Positions 7,094 through 13,496 of a DNA stretch of 26,705 bases are shown piece by piece. A program made the position numbers and the translations under genes. The DNA comes from Oscillospiraceae bacterium. GTDB lineage: Bacteria > Bacillota > Clostridia > Oscillospirales > Oscillospiraceae. Position 1 is the first letter of the stretch; every line of letters starts with the position of its first letter. The notes under the pieces were generated by a model that saw only the letters and a program-made list of their open reading frames with translations, was not told the DNA's origin and ran no database searches. The stretch covers positions 1 to 26,705 of the forward strand of contig JAFVAS010000311.1 in NCBI GenBank assembly GCA_017480395.1, given 5' to 3'.

Positions 7094-7924
7094 TCAGTAA
7101 TGGATTTCCGCTTCCTTGTTGCCCCGGCGCTCCAGCCAGACCCGCAGGGCCAGCACGATAATCGCCAGAATCACCAGGATGGAGGAGGCGGCGAAGGCCC
7201 CCGTGAAGTCATAGCCCTGATAGAGCAATTCAATGTAGAGGGGCAGGGTGTTGGTCTTGCCCCGCAGATGGCCGGACAGAACGGAGACCGCTCCAAACTC
7301 GCCCATGGCCCGGGCGGTGCAGAGGACAATGCCGTAGAGCAGGGCCCATTTGATGTGGGGCAGGGTCACCTTGCGGAAGATGGTGAAGGTGCCCGCGCCC
7401 ATGAGGGCGGCGGCCTCCTCCTCGTCGGTGCCCTGGGCCGTCAGCACCGGGATCAGCTCCCGGGAGATAAAGGGGAAGGTCACGAAGATCGTGGCCAGGA
7501 CGATGCCCGGCACGGCGAAGATGATCTGAATGCCCCAGCCGTCCAGAATGGGATACAGAAAGCTCTGACGGCCGAAGGTCAGCACATAGATCAGGCCGGC
7601 GATGATGGGGGACACCGTCACAGGCAGGTCAATGAAGGTCGAGATGACCTTCTTGCCCTTGAAGGCGAATTTGGTCAGGCACCAGGCCGCAGCAATGCCG
7701 AAGATGGTGTTGACCACCACCGCCCAGATCGTCGCCCGGATGGTGAGCAGCGCCGCCTTGATGGCGTAGGGGTCGGTGATAGAGGCGATGTAGCCGCCGA
7801 TGCCGTCCCGCAGAGCGGTGATGACAATATAGAACAGGGGCAGCAGCAGGAACACCGCCAGGAAAATGACGACAAGGATGATCAGCACCCACTTAAGGGG
7901 GCCGCTGTTTTTACGCAATTCCAT
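7094..7924 (-). CDS. cysW: Sulfate ABC transporter permease CysW
   Basis: A 276-residue integral membrane protein with about six transmembrane segments, the first right after a short basic N-terminus (residues 15-37). The cytoplasmic coupling loop that contacts the ATPase is clear: EEAAALMGAGTFTIFRKVTL with LPHIKWALLYG after it. The segment GRQSFLYPILDGWGIQIIFA and the ending with FTGAFAASSILVILAIIVLAL are typical of CysW. It pairs with CysT to form the sulfate pore. It begins 13 bases after cysT and is read in the same transcript. Assignment as CysW rather than CysT rests on order and on similarity recalled for the two subfamilies. Confidence 0.93.
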   Translation of the reverse strand: MELRKNSGPLKWVLIILVVIFLAVFLLLPLFYIVITALRDGIGGYIASITDPYAIKAALLTIRATIWAVVVNTIFGIAAAWCLTKFAFKGKKVISTFIDLPVTVSPIIAGLIYVLTFGRQSFLYPILDGWGIQIIFAVPGIVLATIFVTFPFISRELIPVLTAQGTDEEEAAALMGAGTFTIFRKVTLPHIKWALLYGIVLCTARAMGEFGAVSVLSGHLRGKTNTLPLYIELLYQGYDFTGAFAASSILVILAIIVLALRVWLERRGNKEAEIHY

Positions 7925-7937
7925 AATCGGTTCCTCC

Positions 7938-8774
7938 TTATGCCAGGCCGGAGACCCGCCGGGAGACCACGCTCTGCAAAATGGCGTTCACCGACAGGAT
8001 GATGAAGGCGATGGCCAGCATGACCAGAGCGATGGAGGTGGCCGCAGCGTAGTCGAATTCCTGCAGCTCCGACATGATGAGCAGCGGGGCGATCTCCGTC
8101 TCATAGGGGGTGTTGCCGGCGATGAACACCACGCTGCCGTACTCGCCGATGCTGCGGGCAAAGGCCAGGGTGAAGCCGGAGATCAGGGCGGGGAGGATCT
8201 CCGGGAAGATCACCTTCCGGAAGGTGGTCTTTCGGTCGGCACCCAGGATCAGGGCCGCCTCCTCGTACTGGATGTCGATCTTCTCCAGCACCGGCTGGAC
8301 GGCCCGCACCACAAAGGGGATGCCGATAAAGATCAGGGCGATGGTGATGCCCAGCCGGGTGTAGGCAATGCGGATGCCGAAGACATTGTAGAAGAACTTT
8401 CCCACCCAGCCGTTGGTGGTGGTCAGATGGGTCAGGGAGATGCCCGCCACCGCCGTGGGCAGGGCAAAGGGCAGCTCAATGATGCCGTCGATGAATTTCT
8501 TGCCGGGAAAGTCATACCGCACCAGAACCCAGGCCATGATGAGGCCCATGACGGCGTTGATGAGGGCCGCAACCAGGGCCGTGGAGATGCTCACCCAATA
8601 GGCCGAGAGGATGCGGGGCCGGGTGATGGTATACCAGAACTCGGAGAAGGAGAGCTGGGCCGTGAACACCACCAGGGAGCACAGGGGGATCAGCACCACC
8701 AGGCTCAGAATGGAGATGGTCACGCCGAAGCTGAGTCCGAAGCCCGGTATGATGCTCTTGCGTGTTTTCTTCAT
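7938..8774 (-). CDS. cysT: Sulfate ABC transporter permease CysT (CysU)
   Basis: A 278-residue membrane protein with about six helices. CysT features include the opening GFGLSFGVTISILSLVVLIP, the PFALPTAVAGISL segment and the coupling loop EEAALILGADRKTTFRKVIF followed by PEILPALISG. It is the first permease gene after the binding protein, the usual place for cysT. The gap from sbp is 60 bases and holds a strong hairpin, while the gap to cysW is only 13 bases, so cysT-cysW-cysA are tightly joined and the binding protein gene is partly set apart. The C-terminus SRRVSGLA is short and basic, as expected for a cytoplasmic end. Confidence 0.94.
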   Translation of the reverse strand: MKKTRKSIIPGFGLSFGVTISILSLVVLIPLCSLVVFTAQLSFSEFWYTITRPRILSAYWVSISTALVAALINAVMGLIMAWVLVRYDFPGKKFIDGIIELPFALPTAVAGISLTHLTTTNGWVGKFFYNVFGIRIAYTRLGITIALIFIGIPFVVRAVQPVLEKIDIQYEEAALILGADRKTTFRKVIFPEILPALISGFTLAFARSIGEYGSVVFIAGNTPYETEIAPLLIMSELQEFDYAAATSIALVMLAIAFIILSVNAILQSVVSRRVSGLA

Positions 8775-8796
8775 CGGATCAAACCCTTTCGCTGTT

Positions 8797-8827
8797 TTGC
8801 CGGAGGGGGGACAGCCCCCTCCGGCAA
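8797..8827 (-). promoter_or_regulatory. Intercistronic hairpin between sbp and cysT
   Basis: A perfect 13-base inverted repeat (8797-8809 and 8815-8827, TTGCCGGAGGGGG arm) with a 5-base loop lies just after the sbp stop. On the minus-strand transcript it is followed by AACAGCG, without a T run, so it is unlikely to be a full terminator. Hairpins in this place commonly protect the upstream message and let a binding protein be made in excess over its membrane partners; that role is inferred. Confidence 0.75.
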
Positions 8828-8834
8828 GGGCGGA

Positions 8835-9908
8835 TTACTGCTCGTAGATGGAGTCGAAATTGACACCGTCCGCGAAGTGGATCGCCCGGGCCTGCGCCCA
8901 GCCGCCAAAGTGGTTGATGTCCGTCAGCACCACGTTGTCGTTGATCCATTTGCCGTCCGCCGGAATTTCGGTGATGGTGTTGCCCTCTCCGGAGGACACA
9001 TACTGGTCGTAGATCTCCCGGGTGCTGGGCCGGTAGAAGTTCTCCGCCTCAATGACCTGGGCCTCATCGGAGTAGAGGAAGTTCAGATACTCGGTGGCGG
9101 CGTCCACGGTGCCGTGCTTTTTGGCCACCTCGTCCACCACCGCCACGGTGGGCTGGCACAGGATGGAGACGGAGGGAACCACGATCTCATAGTCGCCGGG
9201 GTACTCCTTCAGGGAGAGGAACGCCTCGTTCTCCCAGGCCAGCAGCACGTCGCCCTGGCCGTTCTCCACAATGGAGGTGGTGGCACCCCGGGCGCCGGAG
9301 TCCAGCACCACCACGTTGCCGTACAGGGTGCGGATGGACTCCAGGATCTCGTCATCGTTCTGGCCCTGGAGCTCGAAGAAGTACCAGGCCGCCAGGTAGT
9401 TCCACATGGCGCCGCCGGAGGTCTTGGGGTTGGGGGTGATGATGCCCACGTCGTCCCGGATCAGGTCATCCCAGTCGTAGATGCCCTTGGGGTTGCCGGC
9501 GCGAACCAGGAAGACGATGGTGGAGGTGTAGGGGGAGCTGTCCAGGGGGAACTCGGCGGTGAAGCCGTCGTCGATCAGGCCGGCATCCGCCACAACCTTG
9601 ACGTCGCCCTCCAGAGCCAGGGTGACCACATCGGCCTCCAGGCCGTTGGACACCTCCAGGGCCTGCTTGCCGGAGCCGCCGTGGGACTGGGTGACCTCGA
9701 TCTTCTGGCCGGTCAGCTCCTCGTAGTGGGGCTCAAAGATCTCGTTGTATGCGGCGTAGAGCTCACGGGTGGGGTCGTAGGAGACGTTGGTCAGCTCGAT
9801 GGTGCCGCCGGAGCTTCCGCTGGAGGAGGCACCGCAGCCCGTCAGCGCCGTCAGGATCAGCGCGGTGGATAGGATCAGCGCACCGAGGCGCTTGCCATTG
9901 AATTTCAT
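8835..9908 (-). CDS. sbp: Sulfate-binding lipoprotein of the ABC transporter
   Basis: A 357-residue extracytoplasmic binding protein. The N-terminus is a lipoprotein signal: basic MKFNGKR, a hydrophobic stretch and the lipobox LTGC with Cys25 as anchor, then a Ser/Gly-rich linker. The mature part has sulfate-binding-protein signatures: QSHGGSGKQA near residue 75, NPKGIYDWDDLI, and TPNPKTSGGAMWNYLAAW near residue 165. It captures sulfate outside the membrane for CysTWA. It is the first large gene of the operon; a purine-rich site (AGAAGG) precedes the ATG by about 10 bases. Just upstream lie an intrinsic terminator and a Cys/Met-rich leader ORF, so its expression is probably set by attenuation. 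Confidence 0.96.
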   Translation of the reverse strand: MKFNGKRLGALILSTALILTALTGCGASSSGSSGGTIELTNVSYDPTRELYAAYNEIFEPHYEELTGQKIEVTQSHGGSGKQALEVSNGLEADVVTLALEGDVKVVADAGLIDDGFTAEFPLDSSPYTSTIVFLVRAGNPKGIYDWDDLIRDDVGIITPNPKTSGGAMWNYLAAWYFFELQGQNDDEILESIRTLYGNVVVLDSGARGATTSIVENGQGDVLLAWENEAFLSLKEYPGDYEIVVPSVSILCQPTVAVVDEVAKKHGTVDAATEYLNFLYSDEAQVIEAENFYRPSTREIYDQYVSSGEGNTITEIPADGKWINDNVVLTDINHFGGWAQARAIHFADGVNFDSIYEQ

Positions 9909-9968
9909 GATAAAAGAACCTTCTTTCTGGTTTCCGCCCGTTCGGGGGGGTAATTGAGTTTATGGGGC

Positions 9969-9998
9969 AAAAAAATGGCAGGACGTGATCATCCCGCC
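9969..9998 (-). terminator. Intrinsic terminator in the operon leader (probable attenuator)
   Basis: Read on the minus strand, GGCGGGATG (9998-9990) pairs with CGTCCTGCC (9985-9977) over nine base pairs, two of them G-U, around the loop ATCA. One A and then seven T (9975-9969) follow. This is a textbook Rho-independent terminator, yet it lies 60 bases before sbp and after the operon's promoter, so it would stop transcription before the first structural gene. It begins 28 bases after the stop codon of the leader peptide. The placement is that of an amino-acid attenuator. Confidence 0.88.
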
Positions 9999-10026
9999 TT
10001 CTGGTGTAGCATATTGAGACCTGCGC

Positions 10027-10131
10027 TCAGCAGTACAGAGACATTCGGACGCAACATCGGGGCATACACATTCGGCTGGACTTGGTATGGGAACAACAAC
10101 ACATCTTATGACAGATACACATTGTCTTCAT
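10027..10131 (-). CDS. Cys/Met-rich leader peptide of the sulfate operon (34 aa)
   Basis: A short ORF with ATG at 10131 and TGA at 10029-10027. It encodes 34 residues, nine of them Cys (5, 7, 11, 12, 13, 22, 26, 27, 34) and six Met (1, 4, 10, 21, 23, 30); residues 4-13 read MCICHKMCCC. So 15 of 34 codons call for a sulfur amino acid, far above chance. AGGA lies 8 bases before the ATG. The ORF sits between a promoter at 10184-10212 and an intrinsic terminator at 9998-9969. This is the arrangement of trp/his-type attenuators: ribosomes stalling at Cys or Met codons when charged tRNA is scarce would alter RNA folding and allow read-through into sbp and the rest. I know no named family for it. 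Translation and mechanism are inferred. Confidence 0.82.
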   Translation of the reverse strand: MKTMCICHKMCCCSHTKSSRMCMPRCCVRMSLYC

Positions 10132-10183
10132 AGCGCGCTTCCTTTCCCTATTTTCCCTATCGGGTTTGTGGGTTTATGCTGAG

Positions 10184-10212
10184 AGTATACCATACCTTCT
10201 ACCAAAACGCAA
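10184..10212 (-). promoter_or_regulatory. Promoter of the sulfate-assimilation operon
   Basis: On the minus strand, TTGCGT (10212-10207) and TATACT (10189-10184) are separated by 17 bases. The -10 box matches consensus at five of six positions; the -35 box is weaker (three of six). Transcription would start near 10177, about 45 bases before the leader peptide ATG and about 270 before sbp. I saw no SAM riboswitch or T-box features in the leader. Confidence 0.65.
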
Positions 10213-10383
10213 TCCCCCAGCCATTCCCCTTTTCCATAGCTGGCTATTTGGAAAAGAGATAACGGGCGAAATATTCTCCGCTCATTTGCGTTCCAGCCCC
10301 TTTGCGCCCCGCTCCCATCTGCGCCGAGGGGCCAACAACCATTCCTATGCGGCAAGCCACCGCGTGACAGCGGCAGTGAAACG

Positions 10384-10425
10384 AAAAACGGTCGGGGATG
10401 CGCGCAAGCCACGCTTCCCCGACCG
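10384..10425 (-). terminator. Terminator of the membrane-protein gene
   Basis: On the minus strand a 10-base stem (10425-10416 with 10398-10389, arm CGGTCGGGGA) is followed by five T (10388-10384) and then CGTTTC. It lies about 70 bases past the stop of the membrane protein gene ending at 10494 and separates it from the sulfate operon promoter. The stretch from 10213 to 10383 shows no gene or clear structure to me. Confidence 0.75.
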
Positions 10426-10493
10426 CTCGGCCGATGATTCCACGATTGCTCCCCGTCGGAGCGGGATACCACGCGCCAATGGGGCCGTCCCGC

Positions 10494-11105
10494 TCACTCC
10501 GCCTTGGGGAATTTCGGCAGAAGGATAATATAGAGGATATCAAACACGCTGCACACCAGCCCCATCAGCACGATATACGGGTTGAAGCCCCAGACAACGC
10601 CCTGCAGGACGGTGGGGGCCAGGGTGCCGATCCATTTGGCCACCGCAATGGTCATGGACTGCCCCCGGGTAGAGTTTCTCCGAAACAGCATGACCACAAA
10701 CAGGATGGACATGGCCGCATTCTGGGCGAATGCGGAGTACTGCGCCGCCGGAAGCGGGTCAAAGGCCAGGAAGAACGCCAGTTGGATGACGGCGCAGGCG
10801 GCAAAGGAGAGGATGGAAAAGGGGACAAAATACTTCTTTGCGCGCTCCGGGAACTCCCGCCTGCCGAACTCGAAGTAGGTGTAGACGATCACCGCGTCCA
10901 GGCACATCCACGCCAGATTGACAAAGGCCTGAACCGAGACGTCAAAGAGCAGATCATGAATGGTGTAGATCGTCTCCCAGGCGATATTCAGGCCCAGGGC
11001 ATACAGCGGCATGGCATAGGTCTTGGCCCTGAAGCCCTGCCGGATGCAGTCGATATACACGACAGACCATGCGATTCCACTGAGCAGAAGTAAAAACAGT
11101 TCCAT
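10494..11105 (-). CDS. Seven-helix membrane protein resembling Pyr4/PaxB-type transmembrane terpene cyclases
   Basis: A 203-residue very hydrophobic protein with about seven transmembrane segments. The segment ALGLNIAWETIYTIHD (near residues 36-51) has the Trp-Glu pair, and the last helix carries an Asp (VFDILYIILL, near residue 191). In fungal Pyr4/PaxB cyclases one Glu in the second-helix region and one Asp in the last helix are required for activity, and size and helix number agree. No product can be named, and bacterial members are mostly uncharacterised. Start at 11105 is chosen for AAGGAGG 7 bases upstream; longer frames run through the operator region. The gene is divergent from tetR and shares its control region, so TetR probably represses it. 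The alternative is an unassigned membrane protein. Confidence 0.6.
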   Translation of the reverse strand: MELFLLLLSGIAWSVVYIDCIRQGFRAKTYAMPLYALGLNIAWETIYTIHDLLFDVSVQAFVNLAWMCLDAVIVYTYFEFGRREFPERAKKYFVPFSILSFAACAVIQLAFFLAFDPLPAAQYSAFAQNAAMSILFVVMLFRRNSTRGQSMTIAVAKWIGTLAPTVLQGVVWGFNPYIVLMGLVCSVFDILYIILLPKFPKAE

Positions 11106-11118
11106 ATGCGAGCCTCCT

Positions 11119-11147
11119 TGACATGTGTCAGCGTTATAGGTATAATA
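11119..11147 (+). promoter_or_regulatory. Consensus promoter of tetR (plus strand)
   Basis: TTGACA (11119-11124), 17 bases, TATAAT (11142-11147): a perfect match to the housekeeping consensus in both boxes and spacing. It reads toward the tetR gene at 11235. The operator copy at 11120-11131 covers the -35 box. Confidence 0.85.
11120..11131. promoter_or_regulatory. TetR operator copy 1
   Basis: TGACATGTGTCA has the form TGACA-N2-TGTCA. The same palindrome recurs at 11159-11170, and the two sites are mirror images around the shared -10 region (15-base arms TTGACATGTGTCAGC and GCTGACAGGTGTCAA agree at 13 of 15 positions after reversal). This copy covers the plus-strand -35 box. Confidence 0.75.
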
Positions 11148-11171
11148 GTCAAAAAGCTGACAGGTGTCAAT
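11143..11171 (-). promoter_or_regulatory. Divergent promoter of the membrane-protein gene (minus strand)
   Basis: On the minus strand TTGACA (11171-11166), 17 bases, TATTAT (11148-11143). The -10 box occupies almost the same bases as the -10 box of the opposite promoter, so the two promoters cannot both be open at once. It reads toward the gene starting at 11105. Confidence 0.82.
11159..11170. promoter_or_regulatory. TetR operator copy 2
   Basis: TGACAGGTGTCA, again TGACA-N2-TGTCA, lies 39 bases from copy 1 (centre to centre) and covers the minus-strand -35 box. A dimer on each site would block both promoters. Confidence 0.75.
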
Positions 11172-11234
11172 ACCTCTGGCACAAGTGGTACAGATGGCCG
11201 TTTCTGTCAGGGTTTGCATGGGAGGGAGCACGCA

Positions 11235-11798
11235 ATGTATCAGGGGACAAATCCTTCTGCGCTCCGGTCCAGGGAGTGGATCACCCAGGCGCTGCTGGCG
11301 CTTTTGGAGGAGGAGAGGTACGCCCGGATCACGGTGAAGGATATCTGCCAGCGGGCGCAGCTGTCGAGGCAGACCTTCTACCAGATCTTCGCGTCAAAGG
11401 ACGAGGTGCTGGAATACCGATTTGGGGCGCTTTTCGCCCAGTTCCGGGCGAAGTGCGGCAATTTCAGCGGCATCTCCCTCCGGGCGCTTGCCTGCGGTTT
11501 CTTTGCCTTTTTTGCGGAACACCAGGACTTCGCCCGGGTCCTGATCGCCAATCATATGTCCTATCTGTTTGAGCGGGAATTTGAGCGGTATCTGCCGGAG
11601 ATCGACCTGTTCCGGCAGATCAACGAGACGGAGGCACACCCGGACTATTCTGTGTGCTATGTGGCGGGCGCTCTGTCTCAAATGCTGATCCACTGGTACG
11701 AAAAGGACATGGATCTCCCGGTGGAGCAGATGGGCGCTTTGACGGAGGACATCATCAGCGGGCGGATTTTCGCAGCGGGCGGCAATCGAACCGGATAA
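11235..11798 (+). CDS. TetR-family transcriptional regulator, probable autorepressor
   Basis: A 187-residue protein with an N-terminal TetR helix-turn-helix: RSREWITQALLALLEEERY, then ITVKDICQRAQLSRQTFY (near residues 33-50) and FASKDEVLEYRF. The rest is an all-helical ligand/dimer domain without a recognisable ligand class; its pattern resembles the clostridial regulators often labelled TetR/AcrR with a C-terminal domain of unknown specificity. ATG at 11235 is chosen for GGAGGG 8 bases upstream; an in-frame earlier start lies inside the operator and promoter, before the expected transcription start, and is rejected. It is divergent from the terpene-cyclase-like membrane protein, with twin operators between. 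It most likely represses both genes until a ligand binds. Confidence 0.9.
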   Translation: MYQGTNPSALRSREWITQALLALLEEERYARITVKDICQRAQLSRQTFYQIFASKDEVLEYRFGALFAQFRAKCGNFSGISLRALACGFFAFFAEHQDFARVLIANHMSYLFEREFERYLPEIDLFRQINETEAHPDYSVCYVAGALSQMLIHWYEKDMDLPVEQMGALTEDIISGRIFAAGGNRTG

Positions 11799-11802
11799 CA
11801 AG

Positions 11803-11842
11803 GCCCCGGAGGGGCTGGCGATCAACCAGTCCCCTCCGGGGC
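11803..11842. repeat. Long hairpin between tetR and cls
   Basis: GCCCCGGAGGGG (11803-11814) pairs with CCCCTCCGGGGC (11831-11842), with an inner CTGG/CCAG stem. It starts just after the tetR stop and has no T run on the plus strand. On the minus strand it could help end cls transcripts. Confidence 0.6.
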
Positions 11843-11848
11843 GTGGGA

Positions 11849-11879
11849 AGCCCGGGCGACGCGCCCCGGGCTGTTTTTT
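11849..11879 (+). terminator. Intrinsic terminator of tetR
   Basis: AGCCCGGG (11849-11856) pairs with CCCGGGCT (11865-11872), followed by G and six T (11874-11879). It lies about 50 bases after the tetR stop, before the convergent cls gene. Confidence 0.85.
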
Positions 11880-11892
11880 CCTGTCATCTGTC

Positions 11893-13479
11893 TCACAGCA
11901 GCGGCGCAAGCAGCCGCAGGATCAGCTGCCGCATGCGCAGGAATCTGCCCCGCCCGGTGCGGTAATGCTCCGTGACCTCCTGGCACTCCGCCAGCGTCTC
12001 CTCAAAGTCCCGCTTCGTGTCCAACACCGCCGGGCAGTCATAATAGAGGCAGCCGTTCTCAAAGTGATGGTACAGGCTGCGGAAGTCCAGATTGATGGTG
12101 CCGCAGGTGGCCACCCGGTCATCGGAGACGCTCATTTTACAATGGCAGAAGCCGGGGGTATACTCATAAATGCGCACGCCGTTTCGCACCAGGCCGCCGT
12201 AGAAGGAGCGCGTCATGCTGTATACCAGCTTCTTGTCCGGGATTCCGGGGGTGATGACGCGCACATCCACCCCCCGCTTGGCCGCCAGGGACAGGGCGTG
12301 GGTCATTTCATCCGTGAGGATGAGATAGGGCGTGATGAACCAGACGTAGTCCCGGGCGCTCTCCGCCACGCTGATATAGACCTCCTCGCCCACCTGCTCC
12401 TCATCCATGGGGCTGTCGGCATAGGGTTGGACGAAGCCGGTTCCCTCCGCGTGGTAGTCCGGCTCGGGGAGGAAGCGGTCAAAGTCGGCGTCATCCGCGT
12501 CGTCCCCCCGCACCGCGTTCCACATCTCCAGGAATGTGACCGTCAGGCTTCTGACCGCGTCGCCGGTGAGCTTGATGCCGGTGTCCTTCCAGTGCCCATA
12601 GGGGCTGGTCAGGTTGAAATACTCGTTGGCCAGATTGTAGCCCCCGGTGAAGCCCACCTTCCCGTCCACCACGGTGATCTTCCGGTGATCCCGGTTGTTC
12701 AGAAAGACCTTGAGCCCCGGCGCGAAGGGATTGAACACCCGGCACTGAATCCCCCTGGCGTTCAGCCGCCCCACGAAGTCCGTGTTGATGAAGCCAATGC
12801 TTCCCATGTCGTCATAGAACACCCGGACGTCCACCCCCGCCCGGGCCCGCTCCTCCAGGATCTCCTGGATCCCGTGCCAGGATTCCCCGTCCTCAATGGC
12901 GTGGTACTCCATAAAGATGAACCGCTCCGCCCGGCGCAGGGCCTCCTTCTGGGCCTCCAGGCCCTTGGCCGCATCGTCATAGTATTCAATGTCCGTGTTC
13001 TGATAGACGGGGTAGCCGGCCCTCTCCCGCACATATCGGGCGAGATTGCCGAGGTGGCCGTCCCTCTCCCGCAGGGCCTGCAACGCATCGGCGTTCTCCG
13101 GCAGCTTGGGCAGCAGGAGCCGGTCGATCTCCTCATAGCGCCTGCGCATTTTGTGGGTGGAGCCGCTGAGCCCGATCAGCAGATACAGCGTCACACCCAG
13201 CACCGGCATCATCATGATCAGACTGATCCACGGCGTCTTCATGGCCGAGGTGGTGTTCTGGGCATAAATCCCCAGGACAAGCAGGGCCGCCAAAACCCGG
13301 GTGCCGATGGCGATCCACTCAGCGTGGTTGTTCAGCCGGACGGCGATCAGCAGGATCACCGCCACCTGCAGCACAATGGACACCGCCGTAAAGGCCAGAC
13401 GGCTCACCCCGTTTTTGACGCTGCTTTTCTGTTCCACCGTTTGTATACCTGTACTCACGGTCGTCTCCTCCCTTCCCAT
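11893..13479 (-). CDS. cls: Cardiolipin synthase (phospholipase D family)
   Basis: A 528-residue membrane enzyme. Three hydrophobic segments lie in residues 28-105, as in the N-terminal anchor of Cls. Two phospholipase D HKD motifs follow: H265-x-K267-x4-D272 (HRKITVVD, then GKVGFTGG) and H446-x-K448-x4-D453 (HCKMSVSD, then a GTINLDFRS block). It joins two phosphatidylglycerols to give cardiolipin. Length is slightly above the usual 480-510. The ATG at 13479 has GGAGG only four bases away; a GTG at 13458 has AGGAGG at ideal distance, so the real start may be seven codons further in. It is 17 bases after a tetR gene and probably co-transcribed with it, so the regulator may respond to membrane stress or lipids. 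Confidence 0.94.
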   Translation of the reverse strand: MGREETTVSTGIQTVEQKSSVKNGVSRLAFTAVSIVLQVAVILLIAVRLNNHAEWIAIGTRVLAALLVLGIYAQNTTSAMKTPWISLIMMMPVLGVTLYLLIGLSGSTHKMRRRYEEIDRLLLPKLPENADALQALRERDGHLGNLARYVRERAGYPVYQNTDIEYYDDAAKGLEAQKEALRRAERFIFMEYHAIEDGESWHGIQEILEERARAGVDVRVFYDDMGSIGFINTDFVGRLNARGIQCRVFNPFAPGLKVFLNNRDHRKITVVDGKVGFTGGYNLANEYFNLTSPYGHWKDTGIKLTGDAVRSLTVTFLEMWNAVRGDDADDADFDRFLPEPDYHAEGTGFVQPYADSPMDEEQVGEEVYISVAESARDYVWFITPYLILTDEMTHALSLAAKRGVDVRVITPGIPDKKLVYSMTRSFYGGLVRNGVRIYEYTPGFCHCKMSVSDDRVATCGTINLDFRSLYHHFENGCLYYDCPAVLDTKRDFEETLAECQEVTEHYRTGRGRFLRMRQLILRLLAPLL

Positions 13480-13496
13480 GTTGCCTCCCGGCGCCT

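Noticed and set aside
5549..9872. Two further long plus-strand open frames (5549-8002 and 7866-9872) over the transporter genes
   Set aside because: Low-complexity His/Asp/Gly/Gln-rich translations, overlapping well-supported genes; antisense shadows.
9909..10180. SAM riboswitch or T-box in the sulfate operon leader
   Set aside because: No T-box sequence (TGGNACCGCG-like) or S-box core was found; the leader is accounted for by the Cys/Met ORF and terminator.
10128..10472. A 114-codon minus-strand open frame upstream of the sulfate operon
   Set aside because: It runs through a terminator and the operon promoter and has no motif; it ends at the leader peptide start by chance.
10166..10528. 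A 120-codon plus-strand open frame
   Set aside because: No ribosome site or family features; overlaps the terminator and the end of the membrane protein gene on the other strand.
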